NCBI RefSeq assembly: GCF_020520425.1
Contig: NC_079487.1
Coordinates: 106,550,141-106,614,140 of the forward strand
Direction of reading: 5' to 3'
From: Spinacia oleracea
Taxonomy: Eukaryota; Streptophyta; Magnoliopsida; Caryophyllales; Amaranthaceae
DNA length: 64,000 bases
Below, in pieces: positions 45,501 to 57,600 of the stretch (position 1 is its first letter; each line of letters starts with the position of its first letter). The notes beneath the pieces are model-generated. The model saw nothing but the letters and a program-made list of their open reading frames with translations, was not told the DNA's origin and did no database searches. The translations under genes were made by a program, and so were the position numbers.

Positions 45501-46984
45501 GGTTCATTTATCAGATAATAAAGGCCATGGAGAGCTTTTCCAATTCCTATCACTTTTTCAGTAGTTGTATCCTGAATAATGCATGCTGATGGTGTGAATT
45601 GAACTTTACAATCACCCTGTGATACAAGCTTGTTAACTGATAGGAGATTGTGTTTAAATTCTGGCACATAGAGAACATCTTTCAGCTTCAAACCATTGCT
45701 TAGTGTTACATTTCCAGTGTGACTGATGGTGGAGGTTTCACCATTAGGCAAGTTGATTTTTGGACTATTTCTTGCCACCACTGGATCACTCAATTTTTCA
45801 AAATCACTGATCATGTGATCAGATGCACCAGAGTCAATGATCCACTCACTCATTATTGTTGTTGCCAGATAGCAGGACACCATTCCAGCATAGTTGTGAT
45901 CAATCTCATCTTCAGTTTCAGATCCACCTTGAGTGGTATTTCTTGAAGTAACTGGGAGCAACTTAATAAGTTGCTCTAGTTGTTGAAGTTGTTGACTTGT
46001 CATAGCACCATTGTCACTGCTTCCTTGACTATTTTGAGCCATGTTTGAGCTTGTATTATGCTTTCCCTTTGGCCACTTACTGTATGGACCTGAGTTACCA
46101 CCTCTATTACCAGAGAATCTTCCACCTCCCCTTCCTCTTTGTGACTTCTTAGATTTTGGATGCCATGCTGGATAACCAACAATAGTCCAGCATTTCTCAG
46201 CTGTGTGACCAGTTACACCACAAGCAGTGCAACTGTCACCAGTGTTTTTGCTGTACATAGCAGATGTTTCAGTGTGTTTGCTGCACATGGCTGCAGACTC
46301 AATGTCTAATTTAGTGTGTTTTAGAACATCTCTCTGTTGTTCTTCTTGCTGCAAAGATGCACAGGCTACATCTGCTGTGGGTAGAGGACTCATTAACAAC
46401 AGTTGACTCCTCTGTGGTCCATATTCCTCATCTATGCCATTAAGAAATTGAAATAGTTTTTGCTCTTGTTTCTGAGCATCTAAGGCTTTCAAAAAGGCAT
46501 TGATTTCAGCATTATACACAGTAAATTTAGGTAGAATGTTCAAGGATTCCAGTTCTTCCCATATTACACTCATACTAGTGAAATAGTCATTAATAAGCAT
46601 TCCATTCTGTTTACATTCATACAGATCTCTACTTAACTTGTATTTCCTAGACCCATTCACAACAGAGAACCTTTGTTCCAGATTTATCCACATTTCTCTT
46701 GCAGTACTAAGAAACATAATGGACTTTTTTATATTATCTGAAACAGAAGAAAAAGTCCAGGATATTACCATGTCATTGCAGGTATCCCATTGTTCTGCCT
46801 TTGCTGCTTCTCTGATGACAGTTCCTTTCAGGAATCCAAGCTTTCTTTTGGATGAGAGAGTTACTTCCATGGATCTTTTCCATGTTCTATAATCTGACGG
46901 TCCAGTCAGTTTTCCCACATTTATTGAGTGAGATCCTTCAGATGGATGAAGGTACAGAGGACTGTTAACATCTATTGTAGCCAT
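42557..46984 (-). mobile_element. gag-pol region of the short copia element
   Basis: Gag starts at MATIDVNSPLYLHPSEG (46982-46984) and continues with LTGPSDYRTWKRSMEV. A knuckle CTACGVTGHTAEKC follows, then protease (WIIDSGASDHM) and GAG-pre-integrase. The integrase shows IHLDTWGPY, DDCTRTTWV, TDNALEM and QQNGRAERKH. Reverse transcriptase shows [10 protein letters not shown] and YVDD, and RNase H shows YCDSDWAG and ADVLTKIL near 42.6 kb. The order and motifs are those of a normal copia polyprotein. Confidence 0.9.
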
Positions 46985-47126
46985 TTCACTAGTAAAGGCT
47001 TAAGCTTTCAAGATAGAAGAAAAGAAGGGAGAAGATTCAGAAATGTGTTTGTGTGTTTATGATTGGATATATGAATCATTTGCTTCTACATATTCTGCAG
47101 TCTTCTGAGCCATAGCTCTGATACCA

Positions 47127-47423
47127 TGAAGACAAAATTACAGTAAGAGAATAAGAAGAGAAGGAAAGACAGCAGAAATGTAGGAAGGAATAAGCATTGA
47201 TTTCATTTCATTCCAATCCAGCTGCAATGTTGCTGGGCACACTTCTTAAATAGTGTGGCTCCTCTTACAATCATTGATCAATTATTCTAACCTAGTACAC
47301 CACATAGGACAGCACACACAAGGTGACAAAAGAGAGTCATGTGCACAAAAATACATGTTGATCCTTTTCTTGATGACTCGTACTAGGAAGCTTCCTATGA
47401 ATTTCTATAGCTTGCTGTCAACA
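47127..47423 (-). repeat. 5' LTR of the short copia element
   Basis: 297 bp. A minus-strand TATTTAAG near 47248 is the best promoter candidate. Transcription would run leftwards through gag and pol. Confidence 0.95.
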
Positions 47424-47428
47424 TGATT

Positions 47429-48113
47429 CATAGACATTACTCCATAGGCAAATTGCAATAGTCACACCCATCATGACATCATCACGTTATTGGTATGATA
47501 TGGTGAAACTCATCTGTCATCCAGCACTTTGGTTTACACTTTCTCATTAACTGATCACCATGTAATGTATAACCGACGTCTTGGCTTCCATAGGGGACAA
47601 ACGTTATTGCGTGCTTTGTATTGTTGTAGATGAAATTCAACTATAAGTCTTGAAGGAGAAAATTTCATTTGAATTTAGCTAACTTAACTAATTGGTCATT
47701 CACGAATTTAAATTTCATTTGAATTTAGCTAAACTTAACTAATTGGCCATTTACGAATTTAAATTTCATTTGAATTTAGCTAAACTTAACTAATCGGTCA
47801 TTTACGAATATATCTAATTATACTCGTTCGTGAAAGTGAATCATCTTTAAGAAAAAATGATCAATTTCGTAGAAAACTCATAGACGTGGCGACCAATGTA
47901 GCAAAGCCACGAGCACCCGTTGAAAAAACGCCTGAATTCCCGTACTCTTCACATTTACACCCCACTTGCCCACTTCAATGACTTCAATCCTAGCCGTTAG
48001 ATCCCTGACTTCCCCGTTATTACCACTAACCACGTCCTTAATTGTCCACCCATAAATTACTAAACCACCCTCAAAACCCTGCAATATTTACTAATCACAC
48101 CCCATTCCCCTTC
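47429..48113. other. Intergenic stretch upstream of the serine-rich protein gene
   Basis: Holds a three-copy 51 bp repeat and the promoter region of the next gene; nothing else recognised. Confidence 0.5.
47661..47812. repeat. Tandem repeat, three copies of a 50-51 bp unit
   Basis: The unit AATTTCATTTGAATTTAGCT... recurs at 47661, 47711 and 47762 with a few substitutions (for example CATTCACG against CATTTACG). Confidence 0.92.
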
Positions 48114-48120
48114 TATAAAT
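48114..48120 (+). promoter_or_regulatory. TATA box of the serine-rich protein gene
   Basis: CTATAAATC, 120 bp before the chosen ATG. Its position downstream of the earlier in-frame ATG at 48042 argues that translation starts at 48240. Confidence 0.6.
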
Positions 48121-48239
48121 CAACTTTCCCATCTCATATTACGCAGTTTGCCAAACCATCTCCCCACCTTGGGGCCTTAAATTTCCCAAAATACCCTTCC
48201 CTCCATTTTTTCTCTCTCCTCACCTTCAAGCTTTCATCA

Positions 48240-48884
48240 ATGGCGGCATCCTCAAAATCTCGCTCAAATGCTCCAGTTCTTCTCCCTGTTACTTTCTCCG
48301 GCTTCCAACGCTCACTTTCACCTCCTCGTAAATATTCTCACTCCACAAATTCCATGTCTCATCCGTCAGATCCTTTTTCTATTTCATCACTACCATCCAG
48401 TTTCGCATCCTCTTCGTCATCTTCTCTGTCCTCCTCCCTCCTCTTCCACCGTCCCTCGTCTCCAACCAGAGTTAATCTCTCTCCTACTACCCCTGCTCCG
48501 TTTCGCATCTCCCTCAGCCGATCACACTCCCCTAACTCCCGCGTTTCGGTACGCGATCACGTCGTTTCGAAACCGGCGAGTATAAAGCGGACGTGTATGT
48601 GCTCTCCTACCAGTCATCCTGGCTCGTTTCGTTGCTCGATGCACAGAAACGCTTCACGAGATTCTCACTCGGCCTCGTGCTCGCCTGGTCGACTTAACCT
48701 CCGGCGATCTGCAATGACGAACTCGCTCGTGCGAATAGGTACCGTTGAAGGAGATTGGGTGAAACGTGCTCTGACGGCTCTGATTCGTCCATCATCTCAT
48801 CAACAGAAAAGGCGATTCGATTTTCAGCATCGACATAGTCGTCTCTCTATCATGTCGAAATCTGGCGATAATGATCATCATTGA
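48240..48884 (+). CDS. Plant serine-rich protein (At5g25280-like family), single exon
   Basis: 214 residues from the ATG at 48240 (MAASSKSRSNAPVLLPVTF). Residues about 35-110 are very rich in Ser and Pro and probably disordered. The conserved C-terminal half has CMCSPTSHPGSFRCSMH (119-135), then LNLRRSAMTNSLVRIG (152-167) and VKRALTALIRPSSH (174-187). These are diagnostic of a small plant family annotated only as serine-rich protein-like; its molecular role is unknown to me. The Cys/His spacing suggests metal binding or structural cysteines, but this is inference. An in-frame ATG at 48042 would add 66 residues, but a TATA box lies after it. No break seen. Confidence 0.9.
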   Translation: MAASSKSRSNAPVLLPVTFSGFQRSLSPPRKYSHSTNSMSHPSDPFSISSLPSSFASSSSSSLSSSLLFHRPSSPTRVNLSPTTPAPFRISLSRSHSPNSRVSVRDHVVSKPASIKRTCMCSPTSHPGSFRCSMHRNASRDSHSASCSPGRLNLRRSAMTNSLVRIGTVEGDWVKRALTALIRPSSHQQKRRFDFQHRHSRLSIMSKSGDNDHH

Positions 48885-50434
48885 TTTGTTTCATTGTACA
48901 AGGTGGGTTGAAATTTGAAATTGAGTTTTTCCGCCATTTTTGGCGAGTTTCTGTCTCGATTTCGCAACGATCTGCTGGTGAAGGGTGATTATGGTGAATC
49001 TGAGATTCTGGACAAACTCTGGAGATATTTGGTTTGAATGTCTGAATTTGATGAGGAACAATTTGGACATTGTAGTTTGTACATAACTTAGTGGACAAAA
49101 AAAGGAGAAAAAAAATCTATAGAGATTTTAAATCTAATTAATCAATATTAAGCATTAATTAGATTTAATATTAGTAGAATTTTCTGTTTTAGAACAATTT
49201 TGTGGAGTTTGATTTGTTGCTGCTGTTGTTGTTGTTGTTGTTGTTGTTGTTGAATTTGAATCAATCTTTTCGTTTGTGTTTTTGATCGAAGCGTATTGAG
49301 CGTGCGTGTGTTTTGTGTGCAGTCGAGACGTTGGACGTTTCCGTTACGTTCGCCGTTACGTTTGGGGGACATATTCCGTTTGTCATTGCGTATTCTGTTC
49401 GGTTTGTTAGTTTGGACGAATGCCGTCGTTGATTTGGTCTCGCCGTCTGTTCTATAGGTTGCCTCCATTTTCAGGTACTTCCTTTTCAATTTTTACCTTT
49501 CTTGTTCTAATTGACCTCATTTTTTATTCTATCTTTTCCTTTTTTCATGGTTTAACTATTTTGGTTAATATGTTGCAGAGTTGCCGATATGCCGTGGTAA
49601 ATTCGTACTCCCTAATACAATAAAACATTTTGATTTAACAGATCCGTGGAGATGGAGGAAACATGTTACATGTACTCCGTGTCGTGATACTATCATACTA
49701 ATAATATAGATTTATGCGTGAACAAACGTGACCGAACGTGTCTAAATTAAATGAAATGAAATGAAATGATAGGTATATATATAATCATACGGAAGAAAAA
49801 GTAATAAAGATGATTACAGTAATAGAATAATACAAATGCGAAATTTTGAACCACAGTTGAGAGGCAATTTCCATGGTTTCCAGAAGGAGTGGAGTAAGGG
49901 AAAATGAGAATGGACAAAACTGAGACAAGTACGGAGAATACCTTTGCGTGGAAGGGGGGCGTTGGAGAAATATATGCTTACTTTTTCAAATAATGCAAAG
50001 ATTACGCGTTAAGGGAGAGTAAAGCAAGGAGCCATTACAACATTATGACCTTAAAGAGGAATTTCATTTATTTGATTCTTTTCCCTTGGCTGGACTGGTC
50101 ACTGGTGGAGGGACTTATGGACTTGCTTAATTAAGTAATAAGTTTTTAAACAAATAAATACATGTGTAACATTAGCATAAGGGCACAATGCATCCTTATT
50201 TTATTTTATTTGTATCATCAAAGTGTCTACCACGTAACTAACATTTTCATTCTCACCTCGCGTGCTTCAGTTAAGGATAAAGGGTCGGTCAATGATCTAT
50301 TTTCATTTTCATAGGTTAGGATTCGAAACCCAAACAAATGAGAAACCACGGAAAATTCCTCAAATAAGTCACATGAGATTTGATCCCTTGACCACGAGGA
50401 TATGAGGTGGAAAGCGATATCACTATTTTAAGAT
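48885..50434. other. 3' flank and intergenic region
   Basis: Probable 3' UTR of the serine-rich gene, then AT-rich sequence. A (GTT)n microsatellite lies near 49213-49252, and a short GAAAT repeat near 49750. No convincing gene. Confidence 0.5.
49213..49252. repeat. (GTT)n microsatellite
   Basis: About 12 trinucleotide units, with GCT interruptions at the left end. Confidence 0.93.
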
Positions 50435-50745
50435 TGTCATGGGTCGCTTCCCGTCAGGTTTTGGCCCAGCTCATGGGCCATGGGACTAAACGGGTCGGGT
50501 TCGAGTCAGGCCCGCCCGACCTCGTGTTGGGCCAAACCAGCTGAAAAGTTTAAAACAGGGCCCAGGACCACAGGCCTTCGTTTCGGGTCGAGCCGTCGTG
50601 CCTAAGCCTAATTTTACTAAATTTAGCGTGCTTTGTCGTGTCAGGTTGAGTCGTGCCTTACCTTGTCGTGCTTTTTCCCATAAAATCGGGTCAGGCCCCA
50701 CGGCCCACTATTTCGTGCTCGTGCCGAACCGACCCACAACTATCT
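50435..50745. repeat. GC-rich dispersed repeat of GGGCC/GTGCC words
   Basis: A block with many CGGGTC, GGCCCA, TCGTGC and GGCCCGCC words in AT-rich surroundings. It is similar in style to degenerate plant dispersed repeats. Ends and class not determined; it ends about 75 bp before the Ty3/gypsy element. Confidence 0.4.
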
Positions 50746-50820
50746 TGATCACTACTCCACCACTTCAATCTTCTGCTAAGACCAACTTGGTTAGAATAAC
50801 TTATGCATGGTATTGGTATG

Positions 50821-51506
50821 TGTTTATGCCAAAATTCGTATGGGGGCGACTTTCGGCTAGGGTCGACACTAACTAAGCAAAGAATCAACGACACAAATAA
50901 AGAGGCACGACACAGAGGAGTGTTGACGCGGAAAACCCAGGAATAAGGTAAAAAACCGCGGATAGCTATGAGGCTATCAATCCACTAAGTATTCTATATG
51001 ATTGTTTATGCTTTTCTCTCTAAGAATCGATATCAAAAATCTCAAGTACAATAATGAATACTGAAACAGTTTATAGCTTAAGAGTCTTTTTGCTTGAATC
51101 AACGTGCCTTGCTTATCATTATCTTCGTCCTTTTATAGGATATTCTCAACGGTCTGATCGGTTGAGGAAATCCCACAAAGATAGGAGTATCTTTGTCACA
51201 CGACTCTTCAACCTTTAACTGCTTCCGCGCTTCTCGCGGGTGTCTTGGACTCGTTCTTGCTAGCTTGACGGCGCTGCCTATCATGGGCTTTAGGTCAACT
51301 TATCTTCATCAACCCGTTTCTCGAGGACGTGTCTCAGTTGCCTGTACTCTGTCGCCTGTCCTTCGTCGGTTATACCTCGTCGTACGATGCTACGTCGGAC
51401 GTATCTCCCTGGAGCTGTGTTTACCTGCGACACGACAGGACCTGGTTGACACGACATGATCAAACGTTAGAACGGTTATGTCGTTAGTCCAAAAAGTGGG
51501 ATAACA
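50821..51506 (-). repeat. 3' LTR of the Tat element
   Basis: 686 bp, plus-strand ends TGTTTATGCC and GGGATAACA. A TATAAAAGGA box lies on the minus strand near 51127-51137. Confidence 0.95.
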
Positions 51507-51803
51507 GTTTGCCCCCAATTGTGAGTTTGCGGAGTCACACAGAGCAAAAGAAACAATTCAAGTTAAAAAACCGTCTTCAACTGCCTAGTTCGTGGGATAA
51601 AACCGTTCAAAATTCTAGAGTAATAAATACCAATTCACGACATGCAATAAAGTTCTTCACACCAAGTTTTTCAAAAAATTTCTAGATCCGAAAGCAGGAG
51701 AGAGAAGAGGGAGAAAGCGAAGTCGATTTTCGCACTGAGTTTGTTCGATTTCAGGTAAAATTTGCTTTCTTTTTCGATTTCCTTGTAGATTTTTGTAAGT
51801 GAG

Positions 51804-54068
51804 ATGGGTAGATCTAAGTCGGTTGTAGCGAGAGGAAAGGGGGAGTCGGGTTCCACTCGGGTTAAGTCCCTTAACCCGATATATTCTACTGTGGTGGATC
51901 CGGCGGCTTTTGTTGAACTTGCTGGTTTGCCGCCGTCGGCGGAAGTGAAGATTCCCGGCTCGGATGAGGAAGCCTTTGACTGTCCAGAGGGGTATGTGGT
52001 TATGTATGAGTATCCGTTCACAATTGGCTTCAAGTTTCCTTTCACTCCTCTAGTTAGGTCATTTATCGAGGTTTTCCATTTGAGTCCGGGTCAGTTGATG
52101 CCCCAGATATGGCGGGTTTTCACGGTGGTGCACGGAGTTACTGCGAACTGGCGTACGCCGTTTGACCTGTCTGATTTGATGTACACTTACGACCTAGCAC
52201 TGCAGAAGTGTTGTAGGTATACCTTGGTTACGAAGAAGGGGAAGACGAACTTAGGTGTTGGTTTAGGTGTGAACGACAGGGGTTGGCAGAGTCGTTTTGT
52301 CTTTGTAGGCAAAGATTCTCTGGGAGATAAAGGGCGGTTTCTGGTCGAGGGATGGACGATGGAAGGTAAATGTGTCGTTTTATCTTTGTTTCTCGTCGTT
52401 TTACTGAACGTCGCCTTACTTGGTTTTATTTTGCAGTTGTCAAGGCGTCGTCGTTGACTGAGTTGAACGCTGATTCTGAGGATAAGTATCGGAGGTTCTT
52501 GGGTTATTCTGTCGAGGATAGGTCTTTCAGTCGCGACGGAGAGTTTTTAGACGAGCAGGAGGTGGACCGGTCAGGCGACGTTGCCGAGGAGGAGGAGATA
52601 GACGAGGAATCAGGTCAACTGACTCGTCGTCGGAAAAGGTTGGATTTGCTTGAGGAGGTAGTGGCAAACTCATCGTCCGCCGAAGGTGAAGTAGGTGATA
52701 TGGCTGACAACTCAGGTATTTGTCGTTTGTTTATTTCGGGGTTTGTATATATTTTTGTTTTTGCTTTGGATAATGTTTGACCTTTATTTTTTGTATTGGG
52801 TGTAGAGCATACTCTTTCGTCTCGTCCTGTGTCGAGGATGTCTCAGAGCGAGATTCAGGAGCGTGCAAGGAAGCGACTGAGGTCTTCCTCGACTTCTGGT
52901 GGACGAGGTATGACGGTCGTACCTCGGTTTTCTGCGATAGGTTCGTCGGCCGAGACGCCTGTCGTCATAGGAGCCGAAGGCTTTCATCCGATTGCTTCGT
53001 CGCCGCCTCCACAGCCGTTCAAGGCGTCGTCTGCTGCTGTCGACTTTAGTAAAGTGTCTACTTCGTCGGCCAAGAAGCGACCTGTCGAGACGGATCCTGT
53101 CGAGGAGACGGTTATCACTTTGCCCCCAAGCTTCTTGGGTGATGAAGAGGCGTCGGTTATATGGCCTTTCGCTGATCGCTTGATCTTGCCTACGACGTAT
53201 CGACGATACCACGAGGTGGATCCTCTTCCTGTCGCGTCGGACGCCGCTGAGCTTAGTCTGCGGGTGAGTTTTATTTAGTTTTTTCTTCTTTTTTGTTTGC
53301 GAAAGATGTATGTTGTGTAAATCTGTTTTGGCATTGGTTTTTGCGCAGGCGTCGCAGGCTGCCTTGGCTGTACGCAGGCAGTGTTCGTTGCTGTGTGATG
53401 AGGTGACGAATGCAAGGCAGCTGACAGCGACGGCGAAGAAGGCGGCCGCGTCGTGGGAAGCGAAGTGGAAAGCTGCTGAGAAGAAGGTCGTGGATCTTGC
53501 TGCGGTGGTTAAGGCCAAGGGTGATCAATTGAAAGGTAAGGATAAGTAGTTAGCCGACGTGGCCAAAGATCTGGAGAAAGTGAAGGAGGAGTTGACCTCG
53601 ACGACGGAGGAGTTGGATGGATTGAGGAGCTTGTACGACGCCCTGCAGGAGGAGGCGAAGGACGTCGAGGCTCTTGCTATATGGAGGACGCGGGCGCAGA
53701 TGATGTATTCCTGCCTGATTGGGGAGACTAGCCTTTGGCCGTGTCAAAAGGAGGTGGATGACTATCTGGCTAATGGCGGCACTATGGCTGACCTGTCGGT
53801 GCCTGTGGTGGATTCGGAGGAGTTGGCTAAGACGGCTGATACTGCTAGTACTGAGGCGACGGAGGTGGATGCGGCTTTGTTGGTGGTGAGTGCGCCTGTT
53901 CCGGACCAAGAGGGGGAGGTTTTAGCTGTTGGGTGCGAAGAGGAGGCCCTCGTCGTCGTTTCTCAAGACGAGACGTTGGACGTGGCGTCGGTGGAGGCGC
54001 CAGTCGTGCCCCCAGAGCAAGAGTCGGAGCAGGAAGCCGCGGTCTCTACTCAGGAAGAAGGGATGTAA
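51804..54068 (+). mobile_element. Antisense multi-exon gene of the Tat element (PF04195-like)
   Basis: Lies on the strand opposite gag-pol, between integrase and the 3' LTR. The first exon starts MGRSKSVVARGKGES and carries YPFTIGFKFPFTPLVR and LSPGQLMPQIWRV, the signature of the domain named putative gypsy-type transposon (Transposase_28, PF04195). Three GT-AG introns are apparent at about 52366-52436, 52716-52805 and 53264-53348. Exon phases agree across all three. The middle exons are acidic and Ser/Arg-rich; the last exon is an Ala/Lys/Glu-rich coiled coil followed by an acidic tail. It looks nearly whole, with about one break. Antisense extra ORFs in this position are known from Tat elements such as Grande; their role is unknown. 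Confidence 0.75.
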
Positions 54069-54667
54069 TAGTTTGTAGTTTTCGAATTTCTGTTGGTTTT
54101 TGTGTTTTGTTGGTGAACTTCTTTACTCGTCGTCGATGGCGGCGACGAGGTGGTTTGGATGACTTGTGTTTTGTTTCTGTGTTTGGAATGTTTTTATTCG
54201 TCGTCGGTAGTGGCGACGCGGTGTTTGGATAATGTTTTGTGTTTGAATTTCGGAAGTCGTGGCCTTAGGGGTCGCGCGTCGTGTATGTTAAGTTTGTTTT
54301 TCTTTTCCTTAGTCGTCTGTTCTTTATGGTTATCCCGTCGCGTTTTGATGTCTTAGTTTCGTGTAGCAAATGCTTTGCAAGTAATAAGTATTGAACCGAC
54401 TGATGTGTAAAATCATACCTGCGTTGTTAGTTCGTTGTCTCTTGCGATCTCGTTCTGAGTCGTACGTTGTTGCTTATGGATGTCATTCGTCGTGCGTCTT
54501 GCATTCTGCAAAAGAAAACAGGGGTCGCTAGGAGGATTGGCCGTTGGGGATGCCAACGGCCCTCCGATGCCTAAGTCAGTAATGGTTTTTTTTTTTTTTT
54601 AAATAAAGCGATAAAGAAAAGTAAAGACGACGATACGACGACTGATAAAATTGGTCGCGACGAGATT

Positions 54668-57600
54668 TCAAAAATGGTAGAGTTTAAGATGTGTTGCGTT
54701 CCAGCTTCGGGGGACTGACTTGCCATCTTTGGTAATGAGTCTGTATGCCCCCTTTCCGACGATTTTGTCGATCAAGTACGGTCCTTCCCAAGCTGGTGCT
54801 AACTTACCCGCGTTTAATTCTTTCGTGTTTTGAAATACTCTGCGCAGTACCCAATCTCCTTCTTTGAACATTTTCACTTTGACATTTTTGTTGAAGCATT
54901 TTGCCACGATCTGTTGTTGTGACGCCATTCTTATCAATGCTGCTTCCCTGAGATCTTCTGTGTTGTCGAGGTTTTCGCTGAGTTCTACGTCGTTTTGCTC
55001 TGGCGTCATGAGTCCATATCGTGCACTGGGCAACGTCACTTCAGGGGGAAGTACCGCTTCGCACCCGTAAACGAGTGAGAAGGGAGTCTGTCCCGTCGCC
55101 GTCCTAGGCGTCGTCCTGTTGGCCCATAGGATGGATGGCAATTCTTCTACCCATCGCCCCTTCTTGTCGTCCAACCGCTTTTTCAGCGACGCGATGATCG
55201 TTTTGTTGCTGGATTCCGCCTGTCCGTTTTCTTGGGGGTATCTGGGCGTCGACGTCTTTAGCTCGATGTTCCATGTTTTGCAGAAAGCTCTTGTCTTGTC
55301 GCTGATGAATTGTGATCCGTTGTCGCAGATGATTTCTGACGGTATTCCGAACCTGCATATTATGTTAGTCCATATGAACGAGCATACCTCTTTGTCCCTT
55401 ACTTGTTGGAATGCACCTGCTTCTATCCACTTGGAAAAATAATCTGTTAGGGCTAACATGAAGACCTTTTGTCCTGGGGCGACGGGCAATTTGCCAACGA
55501 TGTTCATCCCCCATTTCATGAAAGGCCACGGAGTTAGGGTTGGATGCAAGAATTCGGATGGTTTATGTGTCATACCTGCGTGTCGTTGGCACTTGTCGCA
55601 CTTGGATACGTACCTCATGGAGTCCTTAAGCATTGTTGGCCAATAGTATCCATTTCTTTTGATTCTGGTTGATAAGCTTTGTCCTCCTTCGTGTCCTCCG
55701 CATTCTCCTTCGTGGTATTGTTTCAATAGTATTTCCCATTCGATCTCTTCGGCACATCGCATCAACATTCCGTTTGCTGATCGCTTAAATAGTACGTCCT
55801 GCAAAATAACATATCGTGAAGCTTTGAAAAGTATCTTTCTGGCGTCTAGTTTGTCGTCGGGTAGAGTTTCGTGCTTTAGGTAATCGAAGATGGGTTTAGT
55901 CCAACTGTCTGTGTTTGAGGTTGATAGGACGAGGCTGGCGTCTTGTGGTATGTCTTTTTCGACGGCGGGCGACAGTAGGTGTACTAGAGGTATGGTCGAG
56001 AATGGTGATTTTCTGAGTGCGGATCCTAGGTTGGCAAGGGTGTCGGCTTGCGTGTTTAGGTCTCTTGGGACTTGTTTGATGGAGAAGGGTTTGAATTTGG
56101 AAGTTAACTCTTTTGCTTTCTCGAGATACAAGGTCATTTTTAGGTCTTTAGCTTCGTAGTCGCCGTTAATCTGGTTGACGATTAGTTGTGAGTCGCTGAA
56201 GATGTTGAGTCCGCTTGCCCCTAATTCCATAGCTAATGTCATTCCGGCGATTAGCGCCTCGTATTCTGCTTCGTTGTTAGTTGCCTTGAAATCGCAGCAG
56301 ATTGCCTGTGCTATCATGTCCCCTTGTGGTGACTTTAGTACGACGCCTAAACCTGCACCACGAAAGTTAGATGAGCCGTCGACGAAGAGTGTCCATATTC
56401 CTTCTATGTTGTTGATGAGTTTGACTTCGTCGTCTGCTGTCCTCTCTAAGTCGGGGCTGAAGTCTGCCACAAAATCTGCTAGGGCCTGTGATTTTACAGC
56501 CGTCCTTGGTTGATACTTGATGTCGAACCTTCCTAGTGCCATTGTCCACTTCTCCATTCGACCTGTCAGTTCTGGCCTACGCATCACGGACTTGATTGGA
56601 TAGTTAGTCATCACCACTATTTGGTGAGTCTCAAAATAATGCCTTAGTTTTTTGGCTGCGGTAACGAGTGCTAAAACGAGTTTTTCGAGGGAAGAATACC
56701 TGGTTTCTGCTTCCAGTAGTGACTTACTGATGTAATAAATGGGTAGTTGTTGTGCTTCGTCCTCTCGAGCTAGGACCGCGCTCACTGCCGTCGAGCTAAC
56801 GGCTAAATAGAGTTGTAAGACTTCTCCTTCTTTTGGCTTGGATAGTAGGGGCGGCGACATCATGTATTTTTTGAGGTTCTGCAGGGCTGCTTCGTGGTCG
56901 TCGGTCCAGTTAAACCCCTTGTTTTTGCGCAGGACGTCGTAAAATAATCGACACTTGTCCGACGACCGTGATATAAAACGGTTCAGTGCCGCCACTCTCC
57001 CTGTCAAGCGTTGTACCTCTTTTATGTTCCGCGGGGATTGAATGTTGATGATCGCGCGCACTTGGTCGGGGTTGGCCTCGATTCCTCGTTGGGTGACGAT
57101 GTAACCTAAGAATTTTCCTGCGGACACTCCGAAAGAACATTTAGTCGGGTTAAGTTTCATACCGTACTTTTTTAGTATGTCGAAGGATTGTCGTAAGTGT
57201 TCCACGTGATCGTCAGCCCTCCTCGATTTCACCAGCATGTCGTCAATGTATACCTCCATTGTGTCTCCGAGTTGGTCTTTAAACATCTTGTTGACTAATC
57301 TTTGGTACGTCGCACCTGCATTTTTAAGACCAAAAGGCATGACTTTATAACAATAAATTCCTCTATCTGTTACAAAAGATGTTTTTTCCTGGTCGTCTGG
57401 GTGCATAAGGATTTGGTTGTATCCTGAGTAGGCGTCCATGAATGTGAGTAGCTCGTGTCCGTCTGTGGCGTCGACCAGGGCGTCGATGTGCGGTAGAGGG
57501 AATGGGTCCTTGGGGCAAGCTTTGTTGATATCTGTGAAGTCGATGCAGACTCTCCATTTTCCGTTCTTTTTGCTGACGACGACGACGTTTGCTAACCAGT

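Larger units (their letters stand above)
42253..47423 (-). mobile_element. Ty1/copia retrotransposon with short LTRs (Ale/Retrofit-like)
   Basis: A 5171 bp element with two 297 bp LTRs and the target duplication TGATT at 42248-42252 and 47424-47428. The primer site TGGTATCAGAGC (minus, 47115-47126) fits initiator tRNA-Met. The polypurine tract TTGAGGGGGAG (minus, 42550-42560) abuts the 3' LTR. The interior encodes gag, protease, integrase, reverse transcriptase and RNase H; it looks nearly whole with about one break. Three differences between the LTRs (about 1%) suggest an age near 0.4-0.7 million years at usual plant rates. Compact size and gag type suggest the Ale/Retrofit lineage, tentatively. 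Confidence 0.95.

Noticed and set aside
49420-49623. Small plus-strand frame downstream of the serine-rich gene
   Set aside because: Hydrophobic low-information translation with no family resemblance; more likely 3' flank with chance open frame.
52784-53518. 244-codon minus-strand frame in the Tat element
   Set aside because: Arg-rich shadow opposite the antisense gene; no domain, and it crosses the predicted intron borders of the real coding strand.
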